Assembly (NCBI GenBank): GCA_042095055.1
Contig: JBELBZ010000001.1
Coordinates: 1-64,000 of the forward strand
Source: UBA8752 sp042095055
GTDB taxonomy: Bacteria; Bacteroidota; Bacteroidia; Flavobacteriales_D; Sanyastnellaceae
Direction of reading: 5' to 3'
DNA: 64,000 nucleotides
The position numbers and the translations under genes were made by a program. Below, piece by piece: positions 42,667-52,037 of the stretch. The notes under the pieces were generated by a model. The model made no database searches, had not been told where the DNA came from, and saw only the letters and a program-made list of their open reading frames with translations. Within the stretch, counting starts at the first letter, position 1. The number at the start of each line of letters is the position of its first letter.

Positions 42667-44040
42667 CCGCAGCGCCTTCCAGCTCATGCGCAGCAACCGC
42701 CGGTTTTGCCCCTTGTCAAGCGGCAGAGGGAGGGCGGCCCTGCGGTCGATCCGGTGCCCCACCAACCAGAGGGGTTGGCCCGCGCTGTTGAGGAGCAACC
42801 ACTGATGTTGCCGCTGTGAAGCAGGGACTTTGCGCTGTGTTAGGATGTCCGAGACGTTTTGGCTCCCCTTCATGCCCAAGGGGGACATGCGGTCACCGTC
42901 GGTCCAAGGACGCAACGTCAAGGGCCAATGCACAGCGTCCATGTCCACATCCGCGGTGTTGTCCCCCGCATCGGGCGCAAAGCCATCGGCTGGGGTTTCA
43001 ATCCACCAGGTCAGCGTACCATCTGGAGTAGAAATGGCACCGTGCTCAGCCCCAGCAAGAGGGGACCACGACCTTGGATCCCGCTCTTTGTGTGCTGCTA
43101 CGGGGTGGGCCACCAATGCGTCGCGTTCCCGCACAATACAGTGGGAGTCAGAGCAACGCTTCCGTCCGACTTCCGTTGTGGGCTGCGCCAATTCAACCAG
43201 CGCGCCGGCTTGTGCCGCGCCAAACCCAAAGGACTGGCCCCAAATTCCCATGAAGTGCGTCGGAGAGGGCGCGTCTTGGAGCAAGGAAATCGGCAGGGTG
43301 TTGTTGTCCGTTCCCAAGCTGGAGTGCAGGCCCTCCGCATGGTTGCGCCATTCCGAAGCCAGGTCCCCCATGCGCTTCAATCCAGACTCCCAACCGGGTC
43401 GAATGCTGTCGAGCAGAGGAACCAGTTCGTGGCGGATGCGGTTGCGCAAAAAATCCGGCTGTAGGTTGGTGGGATCTTCTCTCCAGGCTTTTCCGGAGGC
43501 TTGAAGAGCGGCCCGCAGCGCAGATTTAGGAAGGGCCAGAAAAGGCCGGCCAAGCGCAAATCCCCAGTCTTCCGTCCATGGCTTCATGGCGGTCATGGCT
43601 TCCGGTCGGCTCCCACGCAACAGGTGAAGCAGCCGCGTTTCCCGCTGATCATCTGCATGGTGTGCGGTAAGAACAGCGCCTCCTTTCCCTACCGTGTGCG
43701 CCATCCAAGCATACCGGGCTGACCGCGCTGCAGCCTCGAGGCCATGCTTCCGGCGGGCCTCGCCATCCTGCAGTCCTGTGAGGGTGTGGTGTTCAAACGG
43801 AAGGTCCAGCCGCAGGGCAGCGGCGCCCACGAAGTCTTTGATTTCGGCCGAACCCGGGTGAAGCCCATGGTCGACATGGAGCACCCCAAAGCGACCTTGC
43901 ATCGTACCAGCAGCTTCCAGCAGGGCCATAGAATCCAACCCCCCTGAAATGGCCAGCCACACCCGCTCGTCGCGCGGCAATTGCCGAACGGCCAGGGCGC
44001 TGGATATCGCAAGGCGCAAGGGTTCAAAGGGGTCAACCAC
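42664..44040 (-). CDS. tilS: tRNA(Ile)-lysidine synthetase
   Basis: TilS modifies C34 of tRNA-Ile(CAU) with lysine so that it reads AUA. The predicted 458-aa protein has the N-type PP-loop SGGLDS at residues 32-37 and a HVDHGLHPGS segment, then the HHADDQRET motif and a C-terminal domain (RPWTDGDRMSPLGMKGSQNV) of the long TilS type. The frame extends to a TTG at 44088, which would overlap pabB by 56 bp. I prefer the GTG at 44040, which overlaps the pabB stop by 8 bp (GTGGTTGA) and keeps the normal N-terminus. It is the last gene of the probable lpd-hemH-pabB-tilS unit. Confidence 0.94.
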   Translation of the reverse strand: MVDPFEPLRLAISSALAVRQLPRDERVWLAISGGLDSMALLEAAGTMQGRFGVLHVDHGLHPGSAEIKDFVGAAALRLDLPFEHHTLTGLQDGEARRKHGLEAAARSARYAWMAHTVGKGGAVLTAHHADDQRETRLLHLLRGSRPEAMTAMKPWTEDWGFALGRPFLALPKSALRAALQASGKAWREDPTNLQPDFLRNRIRHELVPLLDSIRPGWESGLKRMGDLASEWRNHAEGLHSSLGTDNNTLPISLLQDAPSPTHFMGIWGQSFGFGAAQAGALVELAQPTTEVGRKRCSDSHCIVRERDALVAHPVAAHKERDPRSWSPLAGAEHGAISTPDGTLTWWIETPADGFAPDAGDNTADVDMDAVHWPLTLRPWTDGDRMSPLGMKGSQNVSDILTQRKVPASQRQHQWLLLNSAGQPLWLVGHRIDRRAALPLPLDKGQNRRLLRMSWKALR

Positions 44041-45397
44041 GGTGGAGATCTGGGTTTGTCTGGCGGGCCAAGGCCTCGGTTCCACCAAGTACGTCCAAAA
44101 TGGCTTGTGCCTTCAAGCGGGTCTCCTCCCATTCTGCCTCAGGCTGTGCCAATGCCGTGATGGCTCCCCCCACATGGGTGCTCCAGCGGCCGGATTGGGT
44201 GTCTGCCACCGCAGTGCGGATGACCACATTGAGGTGGAAATCCCCCACATCGCCATGCCCGTTGGGATCGGCCCAACCCAATGTTCCTGAGTAGATGCCC
44301 CGCATCACAGGCTCCGTATCGGCGGTGATTTCGACCGCCCGCAATTTGGGTGCACCGGTCATGCTGCCCATCGGAAACGTGGCTTGCAGAATGTCGGAAA
44401 ATTGGGCGTCTGGCCGGACCATGCACGACACCGTCGACACCATTTGGTGGACGTTTCTAAAGCTGTGTATCCCGCAGAGTTCATCCACTTCTACCGTCGC
44501 AGGAGCAGCCACCCGGCTCAAGTCATTGCGAACGAGGTCTGTGATCATGACGTTTTCGGCCCGCTCCTTGATGTCGGTGCGCAACCGCTCCGCGGCAGCG
44601 GCATCGGCCGCTGGGTCGTGGTGGCGCGGTGCAGTCCCTTTGATGGGTCGGGAAATGAGGCGGTCGCCCTGACGTTCGAGAAAGCATTCTGGGCTGGCGC
44701 TCAAGATGTGCACTGAACCAAACGGAATGTGGGCCGAATAAGGGGCCAGCGTCCGCCCCACCAAGGACCCAAACGCGGCATCCGCAGAAAAACCTTCGGG
44801 CAAGGTGCCGCGAAGCTCCCGGCAGAGGTTCATTTCATAAATGTCACCGCGAAGAATGTGGGCATGGACCTTGTCAAAGGCCTGACGGTATGGGTCGGCC
44901 CCGAGGCTGCTTTCCACCAAGTTTCCGGCACTGGCCGGGCCCACGGCAGCAGCGGCAGCAGGGGCGGGATGGCGCACGGCGGATTCCATCAACGCAGCGA
45001 GAACGGGGTCTGCAGGTCGCGTGAGCCATTCACACGCTGCGGAGGGCCCACATCCTGTAAAAGCCAACACCCCTTCTGCTTCTATCCAATGAACCGCAGG
45101 CAGCACCACATGCACTGGTGCTTGAGGAGGAAGATTCAGCATGGGGTCCGCCCTCAGCTGGTCATAGCCGAACCAACCGAAGCATCGGCCTGTACCAGCG
45201 CCGACAAAAGCTCCAACCTGCCGAAAAGCATCGGGCGTGGGCCTGTCCAACGTCAGGCTGCGCTTCACGCCCGTCGCCAAATACCCACTGACGTTTCCCG
45301 GTTCCTTTGATGCATCAAGAAGCAACCAAGGGGCATGGGATTTTAACCCAGAGAGGTCAGGCAGGGCCCAATCAGAATGGGGGTCAGCGGGGTTCAC
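44033..45397 (-). CDS. pabB: Aminodeoxychorismate synthase component I
   Basis: PabB makes 4-amino-4-deoxychorismate for folate from chorismate and ammonia supplied by PabA. The predicted 454-aa chorismate-binding protein has RPIKGTAPR, where the Lys of PIKGT is typical of PabB rather than the PIAGT of TrpE, plus DLVRNDLSRV, SFRNVHQMVSTV and MGSMTGAPKLRAVE. Alternatives such as TrpE or MenF are disfavoured by the PIKGT Lys. It starts 3 bp after the hemH stop and overlaps tilS, so the three are probably one transcript. PabA and PabC are not in the window. Confidence 0.9.
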   Translation of the reverse strand: MNPADPHSDWALPDLSGLKSHAPWLLLDASKEPGNVSGYLATGVKRSLTLDRPTPDAFRQVGAFVGAGTGRCFGWFGYDQLRADPMLNLPPQAPVHVVLPAVHWIEAEGVLAFTGCGPSAACEWLTRPADPVLAALMESAVRHPAPAAAAAVGPASAGNLVESSLGADPYRQAFDKVHAHILRGDIYEMNLCRELRGTLPEGFSADAAFGSLVGRTLAPYSAHIPFGSVHILSASPECFLERQGDRLISRPIKGTAPRHHDPAADAAAAERLRTDIKERAENVMITDLVRNDLSRVAAPATVEVDELCGIHSFRNVHQMVSTVSCMVRPDAQFSDILQATFPMGSMTGAPKLRAVEITADTEPVMRGIYSGTLGWADPNGHGDVGDFHLNVVIRTAVADTQSGRWSTHVGGAITALAQPEAEWEETRLKAQAILDVLGGTEALARQTNPDLHRG

Positions 45398-45400
45398 CCC

Positions 45401-46435
45401 TCAAAGATGGCGCTGGATCAGATGGGTCACGGCATCGGCCCAATCGTCGCCCGAATTCAAGCTGGGCACGAGGTCGAGGTGCTCTCCACCATGTTCCTCA
45501 AAAATCTCCACGTATTCCTCACCGATTTCCACGGTGGTCTCCAGGCAATCGGCGACAAAGGCTGGCGAAAAGACCAACATTTTCTTGACGCCCGCTTTGG
45601 CGCGCTCTTCGATGACTTTGTCGCTGAAGGGCGTGAGCCATTTTTTGTCCAACCGGCTCTGGAAGGCCACGCTGTATCGGTCTTCAGGGATGCCCAAGCG
45701 CTCGGCCAGGGCCCGCGTCGTGGCGTAGCACGTGGCCTTGTAGCAGAACTTGTTTTCTTCGTTGATCTCCGATTCGCAACTGTGGTTGGCGCAGCGTCTG
45801 TCCTCGTACACCTTGTCCACCTGACGCGTGGGCACGCCGTGGTAGCTAAACAAGATGTGGTCGTAGGCTTCGAGGTCAAACTGCCGACCGCGCTCTGTGA
45901 AGCAGGAGAGGTAGCCTTCGTCGTCCCAATATTGGCTGACGAAGTGGATTTCAGGGATGACGTACCACTTGGAAATCAGCCGCATGGCTTCTTGGTGCGT
46001 GCTGCCCGTTGTGGCCGAAGCGTACTGGGCATACAGGGGCAAAACGACGATGCGGTCGTAGCCTTTCTGCCGCATTTCCTCCAAGACCATGGGCATGCTG
46101 GGCTGTTGGTAGCGCATGGCGAAGTGCACATGCAGCTCCCCGAGCTCAGGGTTCGCTGTGGACAATGCCGTGCAGCGTTCGGCCACTTTGCGCGTCAACT
46201 CCTGTCCGTGCAAGAGCAAGGGCGAACCGTCTTCGGTCCACACTTTTTTGTATTCCTTGGAACTGCTAAACCTGCGCAGCGGCGAAATGATGCCCCGAAC
46301 GAGAATCTGGCGGGGAAGCCAAGGAATGTCGATGACGCGACCGTCCGAGAGAAATTCGGTGAGGTAACGGCCTACGGCTGCCGGACGGGGATTGTCTGGG
46401 GTGCCGAGGTTGATGAGGAGGATGCCGGTTTTCAT
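45401..46435 (-). CDS. hemH: Ferrochelatase with Cys-rich internal segment
   Basis: HemH inserts Fe(II) into a porphyrin to finish heme (or coproheme) synthesis. The predicted 344-aa protein has the N-terminal GILLINLGTPDNP, the catalytic SYHGVP (His199) and FVADCLETTVEI (Glu). A segment at residues 211-240 carries four cysteines (215, 220, 231, 236) as C-x4-C and C-x4-C; similar internal cysteines bind a [2Fe-2S] cluster in some bacterial ferrochelatases, so a cluster is possible here. The ATG at 46435 fits the family start; the longer frame to 46477 is not needed. It is 58 bp downstream of lpd. Confidence 0.95.
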   Translation of the reverse strand: MKTGILLINLGTPDNPRPAAVGRYLTEFLSDGRVIDIPWLPRQILVRGIISPLRRFSSSKEYKKVWTEDGSPLLLHGQELTRKVAERCTALSTANPELGELHVHFAMRYQQPSMPMVLEEMRQKGYDRIVVLPLYAQYASATTGSTHQEAMRLISKWYVIPEIHFVSQYWDDEGYLSCFTERGRQFDLEAYDHILFSYHGVPTRQVDKVYEDRRCANHSCESEINEENKFCYKATCYATTRALAERLGIPEDRYSVAFQSRLDKKWLTPFSDKVIEERAKAGVKKMLVFSPAFVADCLETTVEIGEEYVEIFEEHGGEHLDLVPSLNSGDDWADAVTHLIQRHL

Positions 46436-46493
46436 GGGGTGATGCGCAACGGTGTGGTTACAATCCCGCGCCTGCATGGTTCGCTGCGGGGGC

Positions 46494-47897
46494 TCAAATG
46501 TGCAGGGCGCGGTCCCCGGTGGCGGCCAGGGCGGCCTCCTTGATGGCTTCAGTAAACGTGGGGTGGGCGTGGCTCATCCGTGCAATGTCTTCTGCGGAAG
46601 CCCTGTACTCCATGGCCACCACGGCTTCTGCGATCATGTCTGCCGCCCGAGGACCGCAAATGTGAACCCCCAAGATTTCATCGGTTTCCTGATCGGCAAG
46701 CACCTTGACAACACCGTCCGTGTCCATGGAGGCTCGGGCACGGCCCGACGCCTTGAACGGAAAGCTGCCTGATTTGTAGGCCACCCCCTCGGCTTTGAGC
46801 TGCTCTTCGGTGCGTCCGACTGACGCCACTTCGGGCCAGGTATACACCACTCCAGGAATGAGGTTGTGGTCGATGTGTGGCTTTTGTCCGGCCATATGTT
46901 CCACGGCGTAAATGCCCTCTTCCTCTGCTTTGTGGGCAAGCATGGCCCCCTTGACGACGTCGCCAATGGCGTAGATGTGGGGTTGTGCCGTCCTGAGGTT
47001 GCCGTCGACTTCGACGCGGCCGCGGCTGTCCACTGGGAGGCCCACCTTGTCCAATCCAAGCCCGTTGGTGTAGGGCTTTCGTCCAACAGCCACGAGGCAA
47101 TAGTCCACCTCCCAGGTGACTTCCTTGCCCTTTTTGTCGTCGGCTTTGACGATGGCTTTGTCACCGGCATTCACGGCTTCTTTGACCCCGTGTGAAAGGT
47201 GAAACTTCACCCCGATTTTTTTCATGGAACGCTGCAATTCCTTGCCCATGGTGCGGTCCATGGTGGGGATAATGGCGTCTTGGTATTCGATGACGTGCAC
47301 TTCAGTTCCGAGCCGGGCGTAAACCGAACCCAGCTCCAATCCAATCACACCGCCACCGATGATGGCGAGTGACTTGGGCAAAGCGGGAAGCTCGAGGGCT
47401 TCAGTGGAAGTGATGATGCGTTCACCGTCCAATGTGATAAAGGGCAGGCTGGCGGGCTCCGACCCTGTCGCAATCAAGATGCGCTCGGCTGAAACGCGGT
47501 TGGGCTCCCCCTCCATGGGCGTCACCTCCACAGTGTGCGCATCCAACATGGCACCCATGCCTTGCAGCACGGTGATGCCGTTTTTCTCCATGAGGTAATC
47601 CACCCCGGCGACCGTCTGGTCCACGACCTCTTGCTTTCGGGCGATCATGCGGGGAAAGTCTATTTCTAAGCCACCGACCTTGATGCCGTGGGTCTCAAAC
47701 TCCTTGTTGGCTTTGAGGTAGTGCTCAGAACTGTCGAGCAGCGCCTTTGAGGGAATGCACCCCACATTGAGGCAGGTTCCGCCGAGGGTCCCGCGCTTTT
47801 CGATGAGGGCGGTCTTAAACCCGAGCTGTGCGGCGCGGATGGCGGCCACATATCCGCCGGGTCCGGCGCCGATGACCACGAGGTCGTACTTGTCCAT
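46494..47897 (-). CDS. lpd: Dihydrolipoyl dehydrogenase (E3)
   Basis: E3 reoxidises dihydrolipoamide of 2-oxo acid dehydrogenase complexes with NAD. The predicted 467-aa flavoprotein has the FAD motif VVIGAGPGGYVAAI, the redox pair GGTCLNVGC (Cys42, Cys47), an NAD motif near IIGGGVIGLELGSV, and the C-terminal SHAHPTFTEAIKEA His-Glu dyad. The ATG at 47897 replaces the longer frame start at 48095, which would run into the divergent MMPL gene. With sucA (54951) and sucB (57629) it completes the 2-oxoglutarate dehydrogenase set in this window, though E3 is usually shared among complexes. Confidence 0.96.
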   Translation of the reverse strand: MDKYDLVVIGAGPGGYVAAIRAAQLGFKTALIEKRGTLGGTCLNVGCIPSKALLDSSEHYLKANKEFETHGIKVGGLEIDFPRMIARKQEVVDQTVAGVDYLMEKNGITVLQGMGAMLDAHTVEVTPMEGEPNRVSAERILIATGSEPASLPFITLDGERIITSTEALELPALPKSLAIIGGGVIGLELGSVYARLGTEVHVIEYQDAIIPTMDRTMGKELQRSMKKIGVKFHLSHGVKEAVNAGDKAIVKADDKKGKEVTWEVDYCLVAVGRKPYTNGLGLDKVGLPVDSRGRVEVDGNLRTAQPHIYAIGDVVKGAMLAHKAEEEGIYAVEHMAGQKPHIDHNLIPGVVYTWPEVASVGRTEEQLKAEGVAYKSGSFPFKASGRARASMDTDGVVKVLADQETDEILGVHICGPRAADMIAEAVVAMEYRASAEDIARMSHAHPTFTEAIKEAALAATGDRALHI

Positions 47898-47918
47898 GGT
47901 TGCGAACGATTGTAGGTA

Positions 47919-47926
47919 CGAAGGTA
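47919..47926 (-). promoter_or_regulatory. Candidate -7 element TACCTTCG for lpd
   Basis: TACCTTCG on the minus strand, one mismatch to TAnnTTTG, lies 21 bases upstream of the lpd ATG, within the 91-bp region shared with the divergent MMPL gene. Confidence 0.35.
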
Positions 47927-47988
47927 ATCCCGCACTTGCAGGAGAACTACTCGAGTTCGCCTCTCTTGTCTTTCCTTTGCCACCTTCT

Positions 47989-50427
47989 ATGTGGTCCCGA
48001 CTCGCAACGATCATCCTGAGGGGGCGACTTCCCATTCTGCTCGCACTCCTTGTAGTCACGGTAGGCATGGCGTCGCGCATCGACGGGTTGGCCATTCGCT
48101 ATAAGTTCGGCGGCCTCCTTCCAGAAGACGACCCCGTCCTTTTGGACTACGCTTCTTTTTTAGATGAATTTGGCGAAGAGGGCAATGTGGTGGCCTTGGG
48201 AATTCAAGACGCCCGTTTGGATTCTTTAGAGGTGTTCCAGCAATGGTGGGACCTCGACGAAGCTTTGCGTCAGGTGCAGGTTCCCGTGGACAGTGTAAAG
48301 GACGACGGCACCCCTTGGAAGGTTCATGTGGTCGACAGTGTTTTTGGGTTTCGGACCGCTGTAGCGCTGGTGCGACAGGACGACCCGAAGGCCTTTGTCA
48401 TGGAGCCGGTGATCGGCCGACGCCCCGAAACGCAGGCCGAATTGGACAGCGTGTTGGGGGTGTTGCGCGGCATGCCCTTTTACGAGGGGTTCCTGCACAC
48501 CGAATTGGGGGCGACCATTCAAATGGTGTATGTCAATGCGCCCCTTTTCAACTCAGAAAACCGAGGCAGATCGGTCGAGCTTCTCGTCGAAGAAGTGGAG
48601 CGGTTCGAGCAGGCGTCAGGGGTGGACGTGCACGTTTCTGGACTCCCCTACATCCGCACCGAAGTCACCACAAAGATCAAACGCGAGCTGGGGCTGTTCA
48701 TCGGATTGGCTGCCGCCGTGACCGCCCTGTTGCTCCTGCTGTTTTTCCGCAACGTCGTGGTGATGATGGTCTGCATGATGGTGGTGGGAACCGGCGTAGT
48801 GTGGTCTTTGGGCAGCATTGTCCTGTTTGATTACAAACTCACCGCACTGATGGGGTTGATTCCCCCGCTCATGATTGTGATTGGGGTGCCGAATTGCATC
48901 TATCTGCTGAACAAATACCATGCGGAGTTCAAGCGGCACGGCAACAAAGGGCTCGCCCTGACGCGAATGGTCAAAAAAGTCGGCAACGCGACATTCATGA
49001 CCAATGCCACAACAGCTTTAGGCTTTGCGGCATTCATGTTCACCTCGAGCGATATCCTGCAGCAGTTCGGTGTGATTGCCTCGCTGAACATCCTCGCGAT
49101 GTTCTGCATTTCGCTGCTCGTCATTCCAGCGGTTTTCAGTTGGCTGCCGCCTCCGCGCCGCCGCCATGTTCGGCACCTGGACCGGCGTTGGGTGTTCTTT
49201 GTTGTGCAGCGGCTCGAGCGCGCTGTCAGCCACCACCGCAAGTGGGTATACGTGGTCACCCTCTGTGTTTTGGCGCTGGGCGGACTGGGCATCTCCATGA
49301 TGAAGGTGACCGGCAACATCGCGGGTGACTTGCCGCAAGAGGATGTGATTTTGGCGGATTTGCATTGGTTTGAGGACCGGTTTGGAGGGGTGATGCCATT
49401 CGAGGTGGTGGTTCAAACAAACAAGCCTGGCAAGGTGACGCAGCTGGCGTTTCTCAAAAAGGTGGAGCGGCTCCAAAAGGTGTTGGCCGAAGAGCCCCAA
49501 ATTTCCCGGTCTGTATCGCTCGTGGATGGATTGAAGTTGGCCAAACAAGGCTTCTTTCAAGGCAACCCTTCCCGCTACAGCTTGCCTTCCCGCAGGGAGC
49601 AAAGTTTCATGGGCCCTTACCTCTCTGGCACCGCAGGCGGGGGAATCGGAGGGGACGGAAAGTTTGTAGACAGTGCGCGTTCGACCATCAGGGTATCCGC
49701 GCAGGTGGCAGACATTGGCACCCAGGAGATGAACGCCCTCACGGACCGGTTGCAGCCGCGCCTCGACAGCATTTTCCCTCCCGAGGAGCACCGCGTGTTC
49801 ATGACGGGAACCAGCGTTGTTTTTGTGGAGGGGACCACTTATTTGGTCAAGAACCTGCTGGTCTCGTTGATGCTGGCGGTGCTGGTGATCGCCACTGTGA
49901 TGTCCATCCTGTTTCGCAGTGCACGGATGGTGGCCATCAGCCTGTTGCCCAATTTGGTGCCGCTCATTTTTACAGCGGCCGTGATGGGATTTTTCGGCAT
50001 TGCACTCAAGCCCAGTACCCTCTTGGTGTTCAGCATTGCGTTCGGCATTTCGGTGGACGATACAATTCACCTCTTGGCCAAATACAGGCAGGAGCTGGAC
50101 CTCCACGGTTGGAACATGCGAGAGGCGGTCTTGCTGGCCGTCCGGGAAACGGGGGTGTCCATGATGTACACCAGCATTGTGCTCTTCTTTGGCTTCATGA
50201 TGTTCTCGGCCTCGGATTTCGAGGGCACCCGTGCATTGGGGGTTTTGGTCTCCACCACATTGTTGGTGGCAATGTTGACCAACCTCGTGCTGTTGCCTTC
50301 GATGTTGCTTGGTTTTGAGCGGTACATCACGGCCCAAACCTTCAAAGAGCCTTTGCTCGAGATCATCGACGAAGAAGAGGACGTCGACCTCGCAGAGCTC
50401 GAAGTGGTGGAAGGCCTAAGGGACTGA
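47989..50427 (+). CDS. MMPL/RND-superfamily membrane transporter
   Basis: The predicted 812-aa protein has two similar halves, each with one N-terminal membrane helix, a large extracytoplasmic domain and a group of about five helices (for example LFIGLAAAVTALLLLLFF and MVAISLLPNLVPLIFTAAVM). The membrane motifs LMGLIPPLMIVIGVPNCIYLLNKY and FSIAFGISVDDTIHLLAKYR are typical of the MMPL/SSD branch of RND transporters. Members export lipids, hopanoids or other hydrophobic compounds using proton-motive force; the substrate here is unknown. The ATG at 47989 starts a proper first helix. It lies 101 bp upstream of the oxidase-methyltransferase-dioxygenase unit and could, in principle, export its product, though a hairpin lies between them. 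Confidence 0.9.
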   Translation: MWSRLATIILRGRLPILLALLVVTVGMASRIDGLAIRYKFGGLLPEDDPVLLDYASFLDEFGEEGNVVALGIQDARLDSLEVFQQWWDLDEALRQVQVPVDSVKDDGTPWKVHVVDSVFGFRTAVALVRQDDPKAFVMEPVIGRRPETQAELDSVLGVLRGMPFYEGFLHTELGATIQMVYVNAPLFNSENRGRSVELLVEEVERFEQASGVDVHVSGLPYIRTEVTTKIKRELGLFIGLAAAVTALLLLLFFRNVVVMMVCMMVVGTGVVWSLGSIVLFDYKLTALMGLIPPLMIVIGVPNCIYLLNKYHAEFKRHGNKGLALTRMVKKVGNATFMTNATTALGFAAFMFTSSDILQQFGVIASLNILAMFCISLLVIPAVFSWLPPPRRRHVRHLDRRWVFFVVQRLERAVSHHRKWVYVVTLCVLALGGLGISMMKVTGNIAGDLPQEDVILADLHWFEDRFGGVMPFEVVVQTNKPGKVTQLAFLKKVERLQKVLAEEPQISRSVSLVDGLKLAKQGFFQGNPSRYSLPSRREQSFMGPYLSGTAGGGIGGDGKFVDSARSTIRVSAQVADIGTQEMNALTDRLQPRLDSIFPPEEHRVFMTGTSVVFVEGTTYLVKNLLVSLMLAVLVIATVMSILFRSARMVAISLLPNLVPLIFTAAVMGFFGIALKPSTLLVFSIAFGISVDDTIHLLAKYRQELDLHGWNMREAVLLAVRETGVSMMYTSIVLFFGFMMFSASDFEGTRALGVLVSTTLLVAMLTNLVLLPSMLLGFERYITAQTFKEPLLEIIDEEEDVDLAELEVVEGLRD

Positions 50428-50435
50428 TTCACTGC

Positions 50436-50453
50436 AGATGACGGATGTCATCT
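50436..50453. other. Short stem-loop after the MMPL gene
   Basis: AGATGAC and GTCATCT form a perfect 7-bp stem with the 4-base loop GGAT. It lies 8 bases after the MMPL stop. There is no following T-run, so intrinsic termination is uncertain; it may still mark the boundary between the transporter and the downstream unit. Confidence 0.35.
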
Positions 50454-50528
50454 TACCGGTTGACCCTCGTCAGCGGTCCAAACAAGCCTTTCGTTTTTGT
50501 TGCAGTTCGAACTCAACCTCTGACTGCC

Positions 50529-51272
50529 ATGAATGTTTTGCCTCCTCCAACGCGTGTAGCGTTTCTCCTCGGTGAGGCTGAGGCCCACCGGGCCCTCAAC
50601 CACCCCTATCTGACCGCCCTCAAGGAGGGTTCATTGCCCGACCCAGTGGGCGCACTGCAGAGGTTTGCCTCGGAGTATGCCGTGTACACGCGGTCCTTCC
50701 AGAATTACTTGCTCATCTGCATGAGCAAGCTGGAACAACAACGGCACCGGAGCATTCTGCTGGAAAACCTGTGCGAAGAGAGTGGCCAAATAGACGCAGA
50801 AGAATTGGCCGAAATCGCGGAATTGGGAATTGCGCCTGAATGGGTCCAAGGTGTTCCCCATCCAGAGCTTTTCGCCCGCTTTCGCGCGGCCATCGGCGCC
50901 GTAGACACACCGGAGACGGGTGAAATCGCCGAGACGTGGAAAGGGCTGTTCATCGCCCAATTGACCCAAGCTGGGGCTGCAGAAGCGCTGGGTGCCTTGG
51001 GCTTGGGCACGGAGAGCATTGTCAAGTTTTTCTACCGCCCCTTGATCGAGGCGATCAAAGCGCACACCAACGTGTCCCGGCGCGATGCCGTGTTTTTCGA
51101 GCTGCATGCTGAATTGGACGATGAGCACGGGGAGTTGATGCTGAACATCGCCGAAGAACTCATCGCGGAAGACCCCGCGAATTACGAAGCGATGAAGCAG
51201 GGCATGCGCAAGGCACTGGGCTTGCGTTCGCTCTTCTGTGACCGCATGCTCGAACGTGAGTTGAACCTCTGA
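50529..51272 (+). CDS. Heme-oxygenase-like diiron oxidase (HDO) family candidate
   Basis: The predicted 247-aa all-helical protein resembles the heme-oxygenase-like diiron oxidase/TenA-like fold (Haem_oxygenase_2 type). Candidate iron ligands are Glu83 or Glu84 in ENLCEESG, His111 in HPELFARF, Glu152, and His193, Asp197 and His200 in a clear H-x3-D-x2-H (HAELDDEH). Known relatives include BesC, UndA, SznF and the Chlamydia protein CADD; they oxidise amino acids, fatty acids or amines. The first two ligands are farther apart than in CADD, so a real metal site needs testing. A thiaminase TenA role is less likely given the ligand set. I use the ATG at 50529. The methyltransferase starts 12 bp downstream. 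Confidence 0.78.
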   Translation: MNVLPPPTRVAFLLGEAEAHRALNHPYLTALKEGSLPDPVGALQRFASEYAVYTRSFQNYLLICMSKLEQQRHRSILLENLCEESGQIDAEELAEIAELGIAPEWVQGVPHPELFARFRAAIGAVDTPETGEIAETWKGLFIAQLTQAGAAEALGALGLGTESIVKFFYRPLIEAIKAHTNVSRRDAVFFELHAELDDEHGELMLNIAEELIAEDPANYEAMKQGMRKALGLRSLFCDRMLERELNL

Positions 51273-51284
51273 ATCCTTGAAACC

Positions 51285-52037
51285 ATGAGAGCAAAGGAGA
51301 TTTACGACGGTCACGCTGACCTGTGGGTTCGGAACGGGCCCATCCTGTTGTCCGATTACTCCGCCCGGCCGAGGGTGCTCGAGTTGTGCGGTGACGTCAG
51401 TGGCATGTCCATCCTTGACCTCGGTTGTGGAGAAGGGTACGTCGGCCGCCAATTGGCCCAAAAAGGCGCGGCCTCTGTCATGGGATATGACGTGTCTGGT
51501 GGCATGATTGAGGGGGCCAAAAAATCCGCAGCAGAAGCGGGACTCGCTCATTTGAGCTACGCGGTATCAGACCTTCGCCAGGCCCGATTTGGAGACCCCA
51601 ATGACCCCGCTGATCTGGTGGTGGCGGTATTCCTGTTCAATTACATGGATTCAGCGTCCATGTCGGGCATTCTGAAACGCATTCGCGAGGTCCTCAAGCC
51701 AGGAGGGCGGTTCATTTTTACCGTTCCTCACCCCTTGTTGCCTTGGATCAAGCCCACCGAAAAGCCCTTTTACATGCGGCCAGAGGGAGGGTACTTGTCC
51801 GCTGTGGACGTCCCATTTCCAGGGCGGATATGGAGGAGGGATGGTGAGTCCGTTGAGGTCCAAGCCGTCCACAAGACGTTCACCACTTATTTCAATGCGC
51901 TCGCTGCGGCTGGTTTCACCGCCATGCCACATGTCGAGGAGCTTCACATCACCGCTGAGCACGTGGCGCTCGACCCCGATTTCTTCGGGCCATTGGTCGA
52001 CTTGCCCTTGCATGTAGCCTTTTCCCTCACGTCATGA
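51285..52037 (+). CDS. Class I SAM-dependent methyltransferase
   Basis: The predicted 250-aa protein has a Rossmann-type methyltransferase fold: motif I ILDLGCGEGYVG (residues 43-54), GYDVSGGMIEGAKK with the acidic ribose-binding residue, a motif near DLVVAVFLFNYM, and REVLKPGGRFIFTVPHP. A C-terminal segment of about 80 aa, containing a His/Trp-rich lid (RPEGGYLSAVDVPFPGRIW), probably binds the substrate. The acceptor (O, N, C or S) is not predictable. It follows the diiron oxidase gene by 12 bp and overlaps the dioxygenase start (ATGA), so the three are very likely translated from one mRNA. Confidence 0.9.
   Translation: MRAKEIYDGHADLWVRNGPILLSDYSARPRVLELCGDVSGMSILDLGCGEGYVGRQLAQKGAASVMGYDVSGGMIEGAKKSAAEAGLAHLSYAVSDLRQARFGDPNDPADLVVAVFLFNYMDSASMSGILKRIREVLKPGGRFIFTVPHPLLPWIKPTEKPFYMRPEGGYLSAVDVPFPGRIWRRDGESVEVQAVHKTFTTYFNALAAAGFTAMPHVEELHITAEHVALDPDFFGPLVDLPLHVAFSLTS

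Noticed and set aside
39355..42819. Plus-strand frames of 309, 305 and 392 codons over dsbD and yhhQ
   Set aside because: Antisense to recognised genes, no motifs or start context.
45377..46543. Plus-strand frame of 388 codons
   Set aside because: Shadow of hemH.
49018..50337. Minus-strand frame of 439 codons
   Set aside because: Shadow of the MMPL gene; Cys/His/Gln-rich composition is an antisense artefact.
50529..51272. TenA thiaminase or transcription activator
   Set aside because: The H-x3-D-x2-H motif and ENLCEE region fit the diiron oxidase group better; no thiamine genes lie nearby.
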